A stretch of DNA of 64,000 nucleotides from contig NZ_MSCM01000002.1 in assembly GCF_002954665.1 (NCBI RefSeq), positions 108,173 to 172,172 on the forward strand, in the 5' to 3' direction. This document shows positions 26,010-35,356 of the stretch, piece after piece (within the stretch, counting starts at the first letter, position 1; each line of letters begins with the position of its first letter). A model generated the notes under the pieces. The model did not search any database, was not told the DNA's origin, and worked only from the letters and a program-made list of their open reading frames with translations. This stretch comes from Polaribacter glomeratus. GTDB taxonomy: Bacteria > Bacteroidota > Bacteroidia > Flavobacteriales > Flavobacteriaceae. The position numbers and the translations under genes are program-made.

Positions 26010-26513
26010 ATGAAAAAAACAATCTTAATTATTACATTACTTATTGGTTCTTTTGGCTTTGCACAACAAGAAATAAAATTAGACCTCGCAGATGCTTTAA
26101 TTGTTAAAAGCTTAGAGTTTTCTTACGAAAAATATTTAACTGATGAATCTTCTATCGGAGTTTCTGCTTTATTCAATTTAGCAAAACAATCAAGCGATTT
26201 TAGATACAATGAAAACACTATGATAACGCCTTACTATCGTCATTATTTTACAACAAACTCTCAATGGAATTTATTTGGTGAAGGTTTTTTTGGGATAAAT
26301 TCTGGCAAGTATGAGGTTACAGATGAAGCTAGTCAAGAAATAAGCTATGAAAAATATACAGACGGTGCTTTAGGTGTTGCTGTTGGTACAAAATACATTG
26401 CAACTGGTGGTTTAACTATTGATTTATATGGCGGAATTGGTCGTAATTTATTTGGCACAAATTCTCCTGTCTTAGTGCCAAGAGTTGGTTTAAATATTGG
26501 TTGGAGATTCTAA
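26010..26513 (+). CDS. Outer-membrane beta-barrel protein, paralogue 2
   Basis: The 167-residue protein has a signal peptide (MKKTILIITLLIGSFGFAQQ) and shares strand motifs with the gene before it: SLEFSYEKYL, SIGVSALFNL, ITPYYRHYF, NLFGEGFFGIN, DLYGGIGRNLFG and the C-terminal VGLNIGWRF. It lacks the Asn-rich loop of paralogue 1. It is followed by a strong terminator shared with glyS. Confidence 0.8.
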   Translation: MKKTILIITLLIGSFGFAQQEIKLDLADALIVKSLEFSYEKYLTDESSIGVSALFNLAKQSSDFRYNENTMITPYYRHYFTTNSQWNLFGEGFFGINSGKYEVTDEASQEISYEKYTDGALGVAVGTKYIATGGLTIDLYGGIGRNLFGTNSPVLVPRVGLNIGWRF

Positions 26514-26541
26514 ACACTCACTTTAAACTTTACTAAAAAAC

Positions 26542-26579
26542 AAAAATCCGCTAGAAATAATTTCTAACGGATTTTTTTA
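26542..26579. terminator. Bidirectional terminator between the barrel gene and glyS
   Basis: AAAAATCCG (26542) pairs with CGGATTTTT (26568); inside it TAGAAAT and ATTTCTA extend the stem. A run of T follows on the plus strand and a run of A precedes, so it can stop both convergent genes. Confidence 0.9.
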
Positions 26580-26598
26580 TGCTTTAAGAACAATGTTT

Positions 26599-28140
26599 CT
26601 ACATCTTTTGCAACCAAGTTTTAACTGCAACTGCTTCTTTAATTATTCCTTTTAAATCTGCTATTGCAACCCGTTTTTGTTCCATAGAATCTCTATATCT
26701 AATTGTTACCGTATTATCTACTAATGTATCATGATCTACCGTAATACAAAATGGCGTTCCGTTTGCATCTTGTCTTCTATAACGTTTACCAACAGCGTCT
26801 TTTTCATCATAAAAAACATTAAAATCCCATTTTAAATCTTCCATAATTTCACGGGCAACTTCTGGCAAGCCGTCCTTTTTAACCAAAGGTAAAATTGCTG
26901 CTTTAAAAGGTGCTAAAACTGATGGTAATTTTAAAACAGTTCTTGTTGTTCCGTTTTCTAAATCTTCTTCTACCAAAGAATTAGAGAAAATAGCTAAGAA
27001 CATTCTATCTAAACCAATAGAAGTTTCTACTACATACGGCGTATAACTTTTATTTTCTTCATGATCGAAATACTGTAATTTCTTACCAGAATGTTCTTCA
27101 TGTGCCTTTAAATCGAAATCTGTACGTGAATGAATTCCTTCTAATTCTTTAAATCCGAAAGGAAAGTTAAACTCTATATCTGCTGCTGCGTCTGCATAAT
27201 GTGCTAATTTATCATGGTCATGAAAACGATAATTTTCTGCACCCATACCTAAACTTAAATGCCATTTTAAACGCGTTTCTTTCCAATGATCATACCATTC
27301 TTTTTGAGTGCCTGGTTTTACAAAAAATTGCATTTCCATTTGTTCAAATTCGCGCATTCTAAAAATAAATTGTCTTGCAACAATCTCATTTCTAAAGGCT
27401 TTACCTGTTTGCGCAATTCCGAAAGGAATTTTCATTCGTCCAGATTTCTGAACATTTAAAAAGTTTACAAAAATACCTTGCGCCGTTTCTGGTCTTAAAT
27501 AAACTTGTGTAGAATTTTCTGCGGATGCCCCAATTTGAGTTCCAAACATTAAATTAAATTGCTTAACCTCTGTCCAATTTCTAGAACCCGTTAAAGGATC
27601 TGCAATTTCTAACTCTTCAATCAACAATTTTACATCCGCTAAATCTTCGTTACTTAAAGACGAACCCATTCTTGCTAAAATGGTAGTTATTTGTTCTTGA
27701 TAACCAACAACTCTTGCATTTGTAGCTAAAAACTCTTCTTTATTAAAAGCATCGCCAAAACGTTTTGCAGCTTTGTCTACTTCCTTATTTATTTTACCTT
27801 CAATTTTAGCGCAATAATCTTCGATTAAAACGTCTGCTCTATATCGTTTTTTTGAGTCTTTATTATCAATTAAAGGATCGTTAAAAGCATCAACATGTCC
27901 AGAAGCTTTCCAGGTTGTTGGATGCATTAAAATTGCAGCGTCAATACCCACAATGTTTTCATGCATTTGTACCATTGCTTTCCACCAATAATCTCTAATA
28001 TTTTTCTTTAACTCAACTCCATTTTGAGCATAGTCGTAAACCGCACTTAATCCGTCATATATTTCGGATGATTGAAATACATAACCGTATTCTTTTGCGT
28101 GCGATAAAACTTTTTTAAAGTGATCTTCTTGTTTTGCCAT
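26599..28140 (-). CDS. glyS: Glycine--tRNA ligase (class II, single-chain type)
   Basis: The 513-residue enzyme charges tRNA-Gly. It is the alpha2 type found in eukaryotes, archaea and part of the bacteria, not the alpha2beta2 type of E. coli. Class II motifs are visible: motif 2 around FRNEIVARQFIFRMREFEQMEMQFF and motif 3 near VVETSIGLDRMFLAIF. Family blocks such as RPETAQGIFVNF and the C-terminal anticodon domain (PFKAAILPLV, RYRRQDANGTPFCITVD) are present. Length is normal. On the minus strand TATCTTTG (28149-28156) is a likely -7 box and ends 8 bases before the ATG, so the message may be nearly leaderless. Confidence 0.96.
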   Translation of the reverse strand: MAKQEDHFKKVLSHAKEYGYVFQSSEIYDGLSAVYDYAQNGVELKKNIRDYWWKAMVQMHENIVGIDAAILMHPTTWKASGHVDAFNDPLIDNKDSKKRYRADVLIEDYCAKIEGKINKEVDKAAKRFGDAFNKEEFLATNARVVGYQEQITTILARMGSSLSNEDLADVKLLIEELEIADPLTGSRNWTEVKQFNLMFGTQIGASAENSTQVYLRPETAQGIFVNFLNVQKSGRMKIPFGIAQTGKAFRNEIVARQFIFRMREFEQMEMQFFVKPGTQKEWYDHWKETRLKWHLSLGMGAENYRFHDHDKLAHYADAAADIEFNFPFGFKELEGIHSRTDFDLKAHEEHSGKKLQYFDHEENKSYTPYVVETSIGLDRMFLAIFSNSLVEEDLENGTTRTVLKLPSVLAPFKAAILPLVKKDGLPEVAREIMEDLKWDFNVFYDEKDAVGKRYRRQDANGTPFCITVDHDTLVDNTVTIRYRDSMEQKRVAIADLKGIIKEAVAVKTWLQKM

Positions 28141-28148
28141 AATGGTCG

Positions 28149-28156
28149 CAAAGATA
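28149..28156 (-). promoter_or_regulatory. -7 box (TATCTTTG) of glyS
   Basis: On the minus strand TATCTTTG fits TAnnTTTG and ends 8 bases upstream of the glyS ATG. Confidence 0.5.
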
Positions 28157-28185
28157 CACGTTTAGAGAAATTTTTCAAGAAAAAT

Positions 28186-28749
28186 CTAAACGACTTTTTT
28201 ACAGCGATAAATAAATGCTGGCGGCATATTTAAAGGCTCAAACTCTAAGGATATAGATTCTTTAAACACATTTTTTAATTTTTTAAAATAGCTTAGGCTA
28301 TATTGATACTGAATAAAACTGCCATTTTCTTCTAAAACTTCAAAAGATTTTTCTAATATTTGATTAGAAACTTGATCTGGAATAATGGTAAGTGGTAAGC
28401 TAGAAATAATATAATTTACTTTATAGATGTTTAGTTTCTCTAATTCGCCAACAATTTTTTCTGCGGATGCTTTTAAAACAATTAATTGTGGATTTTGTAA
28501 TTCTTGCAATTGCTGATAAAAATTATCATTAATTTCAAAACAAATTAAGGTTGCGTTTGGTGATAAGTTTTCTAAAATATATTTAGTAATTGCTCCATTT
28601 CCTGGGCCCAATTCTACAATAACATCTGCTTTAGAGAAATTAATTTCTCGCAACATTCTTTTTGATAAAAACCTTGAACTGGGAGTAATAGTGCCTAATG
28701 TGTTGATGTTTTTTAGGGCTTCTTTCAAAAAATTTATTCTGCTAGACAC
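28186..28749 (-). CDS. SAM-dependent methyltransferase (rRNA-dimethylase / phospholipid-methyltransferase type)
   Basis: The 187-residue protein has a Rossmann methyltransferase core: TITPSSRFLSKRML, the SAM loop VIVELGPGNGAITKYIL, motif II LICFEINDNF, and a motif IV region NYIISSLPLTIIPD. The wording is close to the family annotated as phospholipid or ornithine-lipid N-methyltransferases and is distantly related to KsgA; the exact substrate is open. The reading frame starts with GTG at 28749, as no ATG exists before the conserved region. It is divergent from the comF-like gene, 50 bases away. Confidence 0.8.
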   Translation of the reverse strand: MSSRINFLKEALKNINTLGTITPSSRFLSKRMLREINFSKADVIVELGPGNGAITKYILENLSPNATLICFEINDNFYQQLQELQNPQLIVLKASAEKIVGELEKLNIYKVNYIISSLPLTIIPDQVSNQILEKSFEVLEENGSFIQYQYSLSYFKKLKNVFKESISLEFEPLNMPPAFIYRCKKVV

Positions 28750-28799
28750 TTGTTATTTCTTATTAATTAAGTATATTTCTAAAAAATTGTTGTGTAAAG

Positions 28800-29486
28800 A
28801 TGAGACTTTTAAAAGACTTATTCCATCTTTTTTATCCTAAATTATGTGTTGTTTGCGAAGATAACTTAGTAGAAAACGAAACTACTATTTGTACACTTTG
28901 CAGACACGATTTGCCTTTAACTAATTTTACAGATTACAAAGAAAATAAAGTTACCCAAACATTTTATGGCAGAATACTTATAGAAAAAGCATTTTCTTTA
29001 CTTTTTTACAGAAAAAAAGGAAGCACTCAAAAATTAATTCACGACTTAAAATACAAAGGAAATGAAGAAATTGGCGTTTTCTTTGGTGATTGGCTAGGTG
29101 AAATTCTAAAAGAAAATAACGAATTTGCAACTATTGATTATATCATTCCTGTGCCCTTACATCCAAAAAAACTAAGAGAAAGAGGGTATAACCAAGTTAC
29201 AAGGTTTGGTAAAACACTAAGTAAGCATTTAGAAATTGAGTATTTAGAAAATTATTTAATCAGGATTTCATCAACCAAAACCCAAACTTTTAAAGCACGT
29301 TTTGAACGTTTTAATAATATTGAAACAAAATTTCTTTTAACAAATCCTTCTTTTTTTGATCATAAAAACATTTTATTAATTGATGATGTTATTACAACTG
29401 GTGCAACTTTAGAGGCCTGTGCAAAAGAATTTCTAAAATCTAAAAACTGTACCATAAATATTTTAACCATGGGCTATACAGAGTAA
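28800..29486 (+). CDS. comF: ComF-family phosphoribosyltransferase-like protein
   Basis: The 228-residue protein begins with a zinc-ribbon-like double Cys pair (CVVCEDN...CTLCRHDL at residues about 17-38) and has a type I phosphoribosyltransferase domain, with the PRPP-binding loop ILLIDDVITTGATL near residue 195 and VPLHPKKLRERGYNQ upstream. ComF homologues act in uptake or processing of transforming DNA in naturally competent species, and as general PRTase-like proteins elsewhere. No other competence genes are in the window. Confidence 0.9.
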   Translation: MRLLKDLFHLFYPKLCVVCEDNLVENETTICTLCRHDLPLTNFTDYKENKVTQTFYGRILIEKAFSLLFYRKKGSTQKLIHDLKYKGNEEIGVFFGDWLGEILKENNEFATIDYIIPVPLHPKKLRERGYNQVTRFGKTLSKHLEIEYLENYLIRISSTKTQTFKARFERFNNIETKFLLTNPSFFDHKNILLIDDVITTGATLEACAKEFLKSKNCTINILTMGYTE

Positions 29487-29540
29487 CTTTTATGATTTTA
29501 TATTCAAAAATTATCGTTAATTTGTATCAAATTTAATTTT

Positions 29541-31157
29541 GTGAAAATAGTTTATCGATTTCTTTTATTAACCCTCTTACTACTCTTTGCTGCCAATTGC
29601 GCAAGAACAGGTAGACCAGAAGGTGGCCCAAAGGATGAAAAAGCACCTTTATTTGTAACTTCTATTCCGCCTTACGAAACTGTAAAATTCAATAAAAAAG
29701 AAATTAAAATCAACTTTAATGAATACATCGTCTTAAAAGATTTAAACAGCCAATTGGTAATTTCCCCGCCAATGAAAAATCCTCCGTTAATTTCTCCGCA
29801 GGGTTCATCCAGCGAATATATAAAAATTCAGATTTTAGATACTTTACAAACAAATACAACCTATATTTTTAATTTTGGAAACGCAGTTCAAGACAATAAT
29901 GAAGGTAATAAATTAGAGAATTTTAAATATGTTTTTTCAACAGGAACGTATATCGATTCTTTAACAACGTCTGGCAGTATTAAAGATGCTAAGCTTATTG
30001 AAGCTCCTAAAAATATTAATATTCTATTGTATCGATTAGACAGTTCTTTTACGGATTCTATTATTTATAAGAAAAAACCTAATTATATTACAAGCACCTT
30101 AGATACTACTATTTTTAAGTTTACGAATCTTAGAAAAGGGAACTATTTAATGTTGGCTTTGCAAGAGTCTGTTAATGATTATATCTTTAATCCGGTAACA
30201 GAAAAAATTGGTTTTAGCACAGATACCATCCAATTTCCAAGAGATAGTGTCGTTAAAAAACCGATTATTTTATTTAAAGAAGAACAACCTTATCAATTTA
30301 AAAGAGCCAAAGAAGTTAGTAAAGGAAAAATAGAATTTGGTTTTGAAGGCGCTGCAAAAAACATGCAAATAAAAGTACTTTCTAAAGTTCCTGATAATTT
30401 TAAAAGTTTCTCAAAATTTGAAGTAGAAAAAGACACGTTAAACTTTTGGTTTACTCCTTTTGAAGCAGATTCTTTAAATTTTGCAGTTTCAAACAATAAT
30501 TTTTTAGACACTTTGACGGTAAGATTGCGAAAAAATAAAATTGATTCTTTAGTTATAAACTCATCCGTAAGTAATGTTTTACATTTTAGAGACACCTTAT
30601 TTTTAAAGAGCAACAACCCAATTATAAAGATTGATACAAGTAAAATAAGCCTTTTTGATAAAGATACCATCGCTGTAAAATATAAGGCATTTCTTTCTGA
30701 AAAGGAAAATAAAATAGCGTTTATTTTTGATAAGAAACCCGTAGAAAAATATATTTTTACTGCTTTACCAGATGCCTTTAATGATGTGTATTTGGTTAAA
30801 AATGACACCTTAAGATATCGTTTCTCTACCAAAGAGAAAGAAGATTATGGCAGAATCACTATGAATGTTACTAATGTAAATTCTAAAAATTTAATTATTG
30901 AATTGCTCACAGGAACTAAGAAATTTGAAGTTGTACAACGCAACTTTATATCCACGTCTCAGTCTATTATTTTTGATTTACTAGAGCCCAAAAAGTATAC
31001 TATTAGAGTTATTATTGATGAAAATAAAAACAACAAATGGGATACTGGTAATTATCTAAAAAGGCAACTTCCCGAAATTATTCTGTATCATAAAGAAATC
31101 AATAATGCAGATTTAAGAGCCAATTATTTTCTAGAGGAAAATTTTATTGTGGAGTAA
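29541..31157 (+). CDS. Ig-like (Big_5) domain lipoprotein
   Basis: The 538-residue protein starts with GTG at 29541 and a lipoprotein signal (LLLLFAANCAR). The mature N-terminus has a Big_5/SbsA Ig-like domain (GRPEGGPKDEKAPLF, INFNEYIVLKDLNSQLVISPP, NTTYIFNFGNAVQDNNEGN), a bacterial cell-surface fold. The rest contains more beta-sandwich repeats, ending with TIRVIIDENKNNKWDTGNYLKRQLPE, a motif common to carboxypeptidase-regulatory-like domains. It is conserved in Flavobacteriia and its function is unknown. A terminator follows. Confidence 0.88.
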   Translation: MKIVYRFLLLTLLLLFAANCARTGRPEGGPKDEKAPLFVTSIPPYETVKFNKKEIKINFNEYIVLKDLNSQLVISPPMKNPPLISPQGSSSEYIKIQILDTLQTNTTYIFNFGNAVQDNNEGNKLENFKYVFSTGTYIDSLTTSGSIKDAKLIEAPKNINILLYRLDSSFTDSIIYKKKPNYITSTLDTTIFKFTNLRKGNYLMLALQESVNDYIFNPVTEKIGFSTDTIQFPRDSVVKKPIILFKEEQPYQFKRAKEVSKGKIEFGFEGAAKNMQIKVLSKVPDNFKSFSKFEVEKDTLNFWFTPFEADSLNFAVSNNNFLDTLTVRLRKNKIDSLVINSSVSNVLHFRDTLFLKSNNPIIKIDTSKISLFDKDTIAVKYKAFLSEKENKIAFIFDKKPVEKYIFTALPDAFNDVYLVKNDTLRYRFSTKEKEDYGRITMNVTNVNSKNLIIELLTGTKKFEVVQRNFISTSQSIIFDLLEPKKYTIRVIIDENKNNKWDTGNYLKRQLPEIILYHKEINNADLRANYFLEENFIVE

Positions 31158-31170
31158 AAATTATTAAAAA

Positions 31171-31206
31171 AACCTGAAAGAATTTAAAACTTTCAGATTT
31201 TTTTTG
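31171..31206 (+). terminator. Terminator after the Ig-like lipoprotein gene
   Basis: CTGAAAG (31174-31180) and CTTTCAG (31190-31196) form the stem, followed by T8 from 31198. A-rich sequence on the left may let it act for the convergent PLP gene too. Confidence 0.8.
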
Positions 31207-31248
31207 GTTAAAAGTTTTCGACTGTGATAAAACTTAAATCATGTTTTT

Positions 31249-32397
31249 TTATTGATTTAACGCATATTCTAAATCTGCCAATAAATCTTCTTCATCCTCT
31301 ATACCAACACTTAAACGTATTAAAGAATCTGTAATTCCTATTTTTAATCTTTCTGGCTCCGGAATTGATCCATGTGTCATCGTTGTTGGATGGCTCACTA
31401 AACTTTCTACGCCGCCTAAAGATTCTGCCAACGTAAATATCTTTGTACTTTCTAAGAACTTAAAAGCCGCTTCTTTGCTATCATCTTTTAATTTAAAAGA
31501 AACCATACCTCCAAAATCTTTCATTTGTTTTTTAGCAACTAAATGATTTGGATGATTTTCAAAACCAGGATAATAAACCATTCCTACTTCTGGATGATTC
31601 TTTAAAAAATTAGCAACTACTTTACCATTTTCACAATGTCTTTGCATTCTAATATGCAATGTTTTAATGCCTCTTAAAGCCAAAAAAGAGTCCATTGGTC
31701 CTGCAATTGCACCAGCTGCAAACTGAATAAAATGTATGTCTTCTGCTAATTTTGCATCCTTAACAATTAAAGCACCCATTACCAAGTCTGAGTGACCTCC
31801 TAAATATTTTGTTGCAGAATGCATTACAATATCTGCTCCTAAATCTAAAGGTCGCTGTAAATAAGGCGTTGCAAACGTATTGTCTACTGCAATTAAAATA
31901 TCAGAATTTGTACCTTTTACCACGGATGAAATCGCTGCAATATCTGCAATTTTCATTAACGGATTTGTAGGTGTTTCTATCCAAACTAATTTTGTTTTCT
32001 CTGTAATTACAGCGCCAACATTCGCTGCAACATTCATATCTACATAACAAAATTCTATGCCATATTTCATAAATAATCTTGTAAACATTCTGTAGGTTCC
32101 GCCGTATAAATCATCACCAGCAATTACCTCATCACCAGGACTTAATGTGCGTAAAATGCAATCTATTGCCGCCAATCCAGATGAAAAAGCAAAACCATGC
32201 GTGCCATTTTCTAAAGCTGCAAAACTATCTTCTAAAGCTGTTCTTGTAGGGTTTGCACCTCTAGAATATGCATATCCTTTATGAACTCCAGGACTCGATT
32301 GTGCATACGTAGATGTTTGAAAAATCGGTGGCATTACAGCACCTGTAGCTTCTTCGTGTTTTTGACCTCCGTGAATCGTTTTAGTGTTAAATTTCAT
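31249..32397 (-). CDS. PLP-dependent transsulfuration enzyme (cystathionine gamma-synthase/lyase type)
   Basis: The 382-residue enzyme of the Cys/Met metabolism family uses PLP on K197 (SATKYLGGH). Other markers are PIFQTSTY, YSRGANPTRTALE, FSSGLAAID and the C-terminal SLGGVESLVSHPTTMTHGSIP. Members either join O-acylhomoserine and cysteine (MetB), cleave cystathionine (MetC, gamma-lyase) or act on homocysteine, and sequence alone does not decide. The ATG at 32397 is used; a TTG further upstream is unlikely. It follows the antiporter gene by 41 bases on the same strand. Confidence 0.92.
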   Translation of the reverse strand: MKFNTKTIHGGQKHEEATGAVMPPIFQTSTYAQSSPGVHKGYAYSRGANPTRTALEDSFAALENGTHGFAFSSGLAAIDCILRTLSPGDEVIAGDDLYGGTYRMFTRLFMKYGIEFCYVDMNVAANVGAVITEKTKLVWIETPTNPLMKIADIAAISSVVKGTNSDILIAVDNTFATPYLQRPLDLGADIVMHSATKYLGGHSDLVMGALIVKDAKLAEDIHFIQFAAGAIAGPMDSFLALRGIKTLHIRMQRHCENGKVVANFLKNHPEVGMVYYPGFENHPNHLVAKKQMKDFGGMVSFKLKDDSKEAAFKFLESTKIFTLAESLGGVESLVSHPTTMTHGSIPEPERLKIGITDSLIRLSVGIEDEEDLLADLEYALNQ

Positions 32398-32438
32398 TTT
32401 TTTATTTTTACGAATTATCAATTAACTGTCAATTAATC

Positions 32439-33680
32439 TTAAATCTCTTGCGTGAATTTTTTTATCAATTTGCCAACCGTTAAACCCTGAACTAAAATTG
32501 AAAAAACGACTACTATATAAGTTATTACTAAAAATAAATCACGTTCCATATCTTGCGTTAAACTCAATGCTAGTGCGATCGATATTCCGCCCCGTAAACC
32601 TCCCCAAGTCATAATTAAATTTGTTTTCGGAACAAAATCTAATTTCTCTGCGTATAATTTAATCGGCAATAATAGTGAAACATATCTGGCTAGTAAGAGT
32701 AAAGGAATTACCATAAATCCTGCTAAAATATAAGTAGTATCTAATGTTAAAACTAAAATTTCCATTCCTATCAATACAAAAAGAACCGTGTTTAAAAGAA
32801 CGTCAATAAGTTCCCAAAATTTATCTACATACATTTCTGTAACTTGGCTCATAGAATTCTTTCTAACAGTATCCGTTCCTACCAATAAACCAGCTGTAAC
32901 CATCGCTAATGGCGCAGATAAATGAAAATGTTGTGCAACTAAAGTTCCGCCCATAACTGCTGCAAGCGTAATAATTACTTCTGTATCATAATCATCGATG
33001 CTTTTAAGCAAACGGTACGTAATCCATCCAATAATTAGTCCGAATATAATTCCCCCAACAACTTCTACAAAAAACAATTCTACAATATGGCCAGCAGAAA
33101 CATCAGTTCCGCCACTTGCAATTTGATAAATAGTTAGAAAAATTACTACGCCAACTCCGTCATTAAATAAAGATTCTCCAACAATTTTTGTTTCCAGTTT
33201 TTTTGGAGCACCTACTTTTTTCATAATCCCTAAAACCGCTATAGGGTCTGTTGGTGAAATTAAGGCTCCAAAAAGTAAACAATAAATAAAATCTACATCA
33301 AGATTTATAATTTTAAGTGCATAAAAAACGAGAATTCCTGTTAAAAAGGTAGAAATTAAAGTTCCCAAAGTTGCAAAAATAAGTACCGGTTTTCTTTGGA
33401 TTTTTAACTGCTGAAAATTGGTATGTAAAGCGCCTGCAAAAAGCAGAAAACTTAACATTATATCTAAAAGCACCGTTTTAAAATCGATACTTGTAATCAA
33501 TTCTCGTTCTTTAAGAAGCAGCGTATCATCAAAATAACTTAACAAAAAAACTGCTAGCGTAAACAAAATAGTTATCAGCATTAAGCCAATTGAATTTGGC
33601 AATTTTAAAAACCGCGTATTTATGTAACCAAAAATGGCTGAAAGCACTATTAAAACGGTGGCTATTAAAAAATAATCCAT
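32439..33680 (-). CDS. Cation:proton antiporter (CPA1/NhaP type)
   Basis: The 413-residue membrane protein has about 12 hydrophobic segments. The conserved features of sodium/proton exchangers are present: [16 protein letters not shown] with [15 protein letters not shown] (the two acidic positions of the ion site in TM5 region), and [16 protein letters not shown] near the C-terminus. It lacks the large cytoplasmic C-terminal domain of some CPA1 members. It likely exchanges Na+ or K+ for H+. It sits between DinB-family and PLP genes on the same strand, with only 6 bases from the former, probably one operon. Confidence 0.92.
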   Translation of the reverse strand: MDYFLIATVLIVLSAIFGYINTRFLKLPNSIGLMLITILFTLAVFLLSYFDDTLLLKERELITSIDFKTVLLDIMLSFLLFAGALHTNFQQLKIQRKPVLIFATLGTLISTFLTGILVFYALKIINLDVDFIYCLLFGALISPTDPIAVLGIMKKVGAPKKLETKIVGESLFNDGVGVVIFLTIYQIASGGTDVSAGHIVELFFVEVVGGIIFGLIIGWITYRLLKSIDDYDTEVIITLAAVMGGTLVAQHFHLSAPLAMVTAGLLVGTDTVRKNSMSQVTEMYVDKFWELIDVLLNTVLFVLIGMEILVLTLDTTYILAGFMVIPLLLLARYVSLLLPIKLYAEKLDFVPKTNLIMTWGGLRGGISIALALSLTQDMERDLFLVITYIVVVFSILVQGLTVGKLIKKFTQEI

Positions 33681-33686
33681 AAAATA

Positions 33687-34142
33687 TTACACAAATTTTT
33701 TGATTGATCTAATAATTCCATAGTGAATTCCTTCATGAAAATTATTAAATGCAATTGCTGTTTCAATAGATGTTAAAACGAAGCCTGTACTTGTTGGGTA
33801 TTCTGAAAAAGTCTCAAAAATACCTGCTTCATAATCTTCTTCTAACGTATCTGGCAAACCTAAAAACAACTCTTTTACTTCCTCAAATTCTTCTTCTGTA
33901 AAAGGTGTTGTTGGTGCTGTTCCTTTTTTATAACCTTCTATTAATTCATCTGGACATAGACAATCTAACTCGGCTAATTTGTAATGCAATAATTGTTGCG
34001 TTACCACTAAATGTGCAACATTCCAAGCAATACTATTTTTAAAACCTGTTGGAATTTCGTGAATTTGAGCCAACGTTAAACCTTCTAATTCTTTTACAAC
34101 AAGTTCTCTAGATACTCTTAAAATATCAAATTGTGTTTTCAT
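33687..34142 (-). CDS. DinB-family protein
   Basis: The 151-residue protein shows the four-helix-bundle layout of the DinB/YfiT family: helix KTQFDILRVSRELVVKEL, NSIAWNVAHLVVTQQLLHYKL, a central loop, and NNFHEGIHYGIIRSIKK at the end. The three metal ligands of the family are His residues near AWNVAHL and NFHEGIHYG, and all are visible. These proteins bind divalent metals and act in thiol-linked reactions or as damage-inducible factors; the reaction here is unknown. It starts the three-gene minus-strand cluster with the antiporter and the PLP enzyme. Confidence 0.85.
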   Translation of the reverse strand: MKTQFDILRVSRELVVKELEGLTLAQIHEIPTGFKNSIAWNVAHLVVTQQLLHYKLAELDCLCPDELIEGYKKGTAPTTPFTEEEFEEVKELFLGLPDTLEEDYEAGIFETFSEYPTSTGFVLTSIETAIAFNNFHEGIHYGIIRSIKKFV

Positions 34143-34217
34143 ATCTTCTTTATTTTTTTAAAAATTATCATACACAAAAACATTAGTACCGTTTTTATTT
34201 CTGATGAAATTTTAAGT

Positions 34218-34248
34218 TTTGGATGTTACTTTTTTATGTGTAATTTTG
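34218..34248 (+). promoter_or_regulatory. Full Bacteroidota promoter (-33 TTTG, -7 TAATTTTG)
   Basis: TTTG at 34218-34221 and TAATTTTG at 34241-34248 are 19 bases apart, the expected spacing. This is the best two-element promoter seen in the window. It lies 24 bases before the ATG at 34273. Confidence 0.65.
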
Positions 34249-34272
34249 AAGATGTAAATATAATTTAATAAA

Positions 34273-34620
34273 ATGAAGAAAGTCTACTTTTTACAAACTT
34301 GTGATACCTGCCGAAGAATTTTAAAGGAGGTAAATACAGATGGTTTTGAGCGTCAAGAAATAAAAACGAATCCGGTGAATGCGGCTCAATTAGAAGAAAT
34401 GCACCAACTTTCTAGAAGTTATGAAGCATTATTTAACAAACGCGCAAAGTTGTATACTTCGATGGGTTTGAAAAACCAGTCTTTGTCTGAAACGGATTAC
34501 AAACAGTTTCTTTTGGATGAATACACGTTTTTAAAACGCCCTGTTTTTATAGTTGCTAATGAAATTTTTATTGGAAATAGTAAGAAAGTTATTGAAGAAT
34601 TGAAAAAGAAGATTGGATAA
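34273..34620 (+). CDS. ArsC/Spx-family reductase-like protein
   Basis: The 115-residue thioredoxin-fold protein has a redox pair C10-D-T-C13 (FLQTCDTCRRIL) as in the YffB/ArsC-like group; the closing blocks LLDEYTFLKRPVFIV and IGNSKKVIEELK are typical for the family. YffB members act as glutathione- or thiol-dependent reductases with unknown substrate, so arsenate reduction should not be assumed, and no arsenic genes are nearby. It is monocistronic with its own promoter. Confidence 0.88.
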   Translation: MKKVYFLQTCDTCRRILKEVNTDGFERQEIKTNPVNAAQLEEMHQLSRSYEALFNKRAKLYTSMGLKNQSLSETDYKQFLLDEYTFLKRPVFIVANEIFIGNSKKVIEELKKKIG

Positions 34621-34662
34621 AATTTACTATTTTAAGTCAATATTTAAAATACTTTTAATAAA

Positions 34663-34706
34663 AATTCGAGGAAATGGTATATTGTTGGGGGAAACCTCCT
34701 CGAATT
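34663..34706. repeat. Inverted repeat in the intergenic region
   Basis: AATTCGAGGA (34663-34672) and TCCTCGAATT (34697-34706) are perfect 10-base complements with a 24-base loop that contains GGGGGAAACCTCC. There is no T-run behind it, so it is not a normal terminator. It may be a structured 3' end, a small RNA or a protein site. Confidence 0.5.
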
Positions 34707-34739
34707 CACAAACTTGTAATACTATTTAACCAGACAACT

Positions 34740-35216
34740 TTAATTTGAAGAAATCTTAATATCCGAAGAAGAAATCATAGCGGCTAATTCATCTTTAGTG
34801 ATCTTAGTTTTTAAGCCAAATAAAACAAGTTTATCGTTATTGCTATTTGTTCTAATAATAATTTCTCTAATGTAATTATCTTTTTCAATAAAATACATTT
34901 CGGCTTTACTACCGTTGTCTTTTATGCGTGCAAAGGTTTTTAATTGATTTTTTTTAGTAAATTTCTTAAAATCTTTAGAGATATTATTGTCTTCATTATC
35001 AAAAATCATGACTTGAAAATCGGTCGATTTTTTTATGATATTCATTAAATCTCCGTCTTTTTCGTCATCTAAAAATGACCCCGCTAAAGAAGCAGATAAA
35101 TTGATTGAAAAAGTAGATTTATCTTTATTTACAGTATAAAATTTTTGAAAAGCTACTTCTTGTGCTGTTACACTTCCAATAAAAAATACAAATAAAATTG
35201 TTGTAAGTCGTTTCAT
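34740..35216 (-). CDS. DUF4252 domain protein
   Basis: The 158-residue protein begins with a signal peptide (MKRLTTILFVFFIGSVTAQ). The remainder fits DUF4252, small exported proteins of Bacteroidota with no known role: NIIKKSTDFQVMIFDNEDNN, FKKFTKKNQLKTFARIKDNGSKAEMYFIEKDNYIREIIIR. No lipobox is present. It is monocistronic on the minus strand. Confidence 0.82.
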   Translation of the reverse strand: MKRLTTILFVFFIGSVTAQEVAFQKFYTVNKDKSTFSINLSASLAGSFLDDEKDGDLMNIIKKSTDFQVMIFDNEDNNISKDFKKFTKKNQLKTFARIKDNGSKAEMYFIEKDNYIREIIIRTNSNNDKLVLFGLKTKITKDELAAMISSSDIKISSN

Positions 35217-35356
35217 ATGGTTTGTTTATTTTGAGACGACTACAAAAAGATTTTGTTACAAATATCCGTTTTTATAGAACGAAGTTTTAAAAATTACTAG
35301 GAACTTTTATTGTTTTAAACAACAAAAATTAATAATTCGAAAAACAAATTTCCCTT

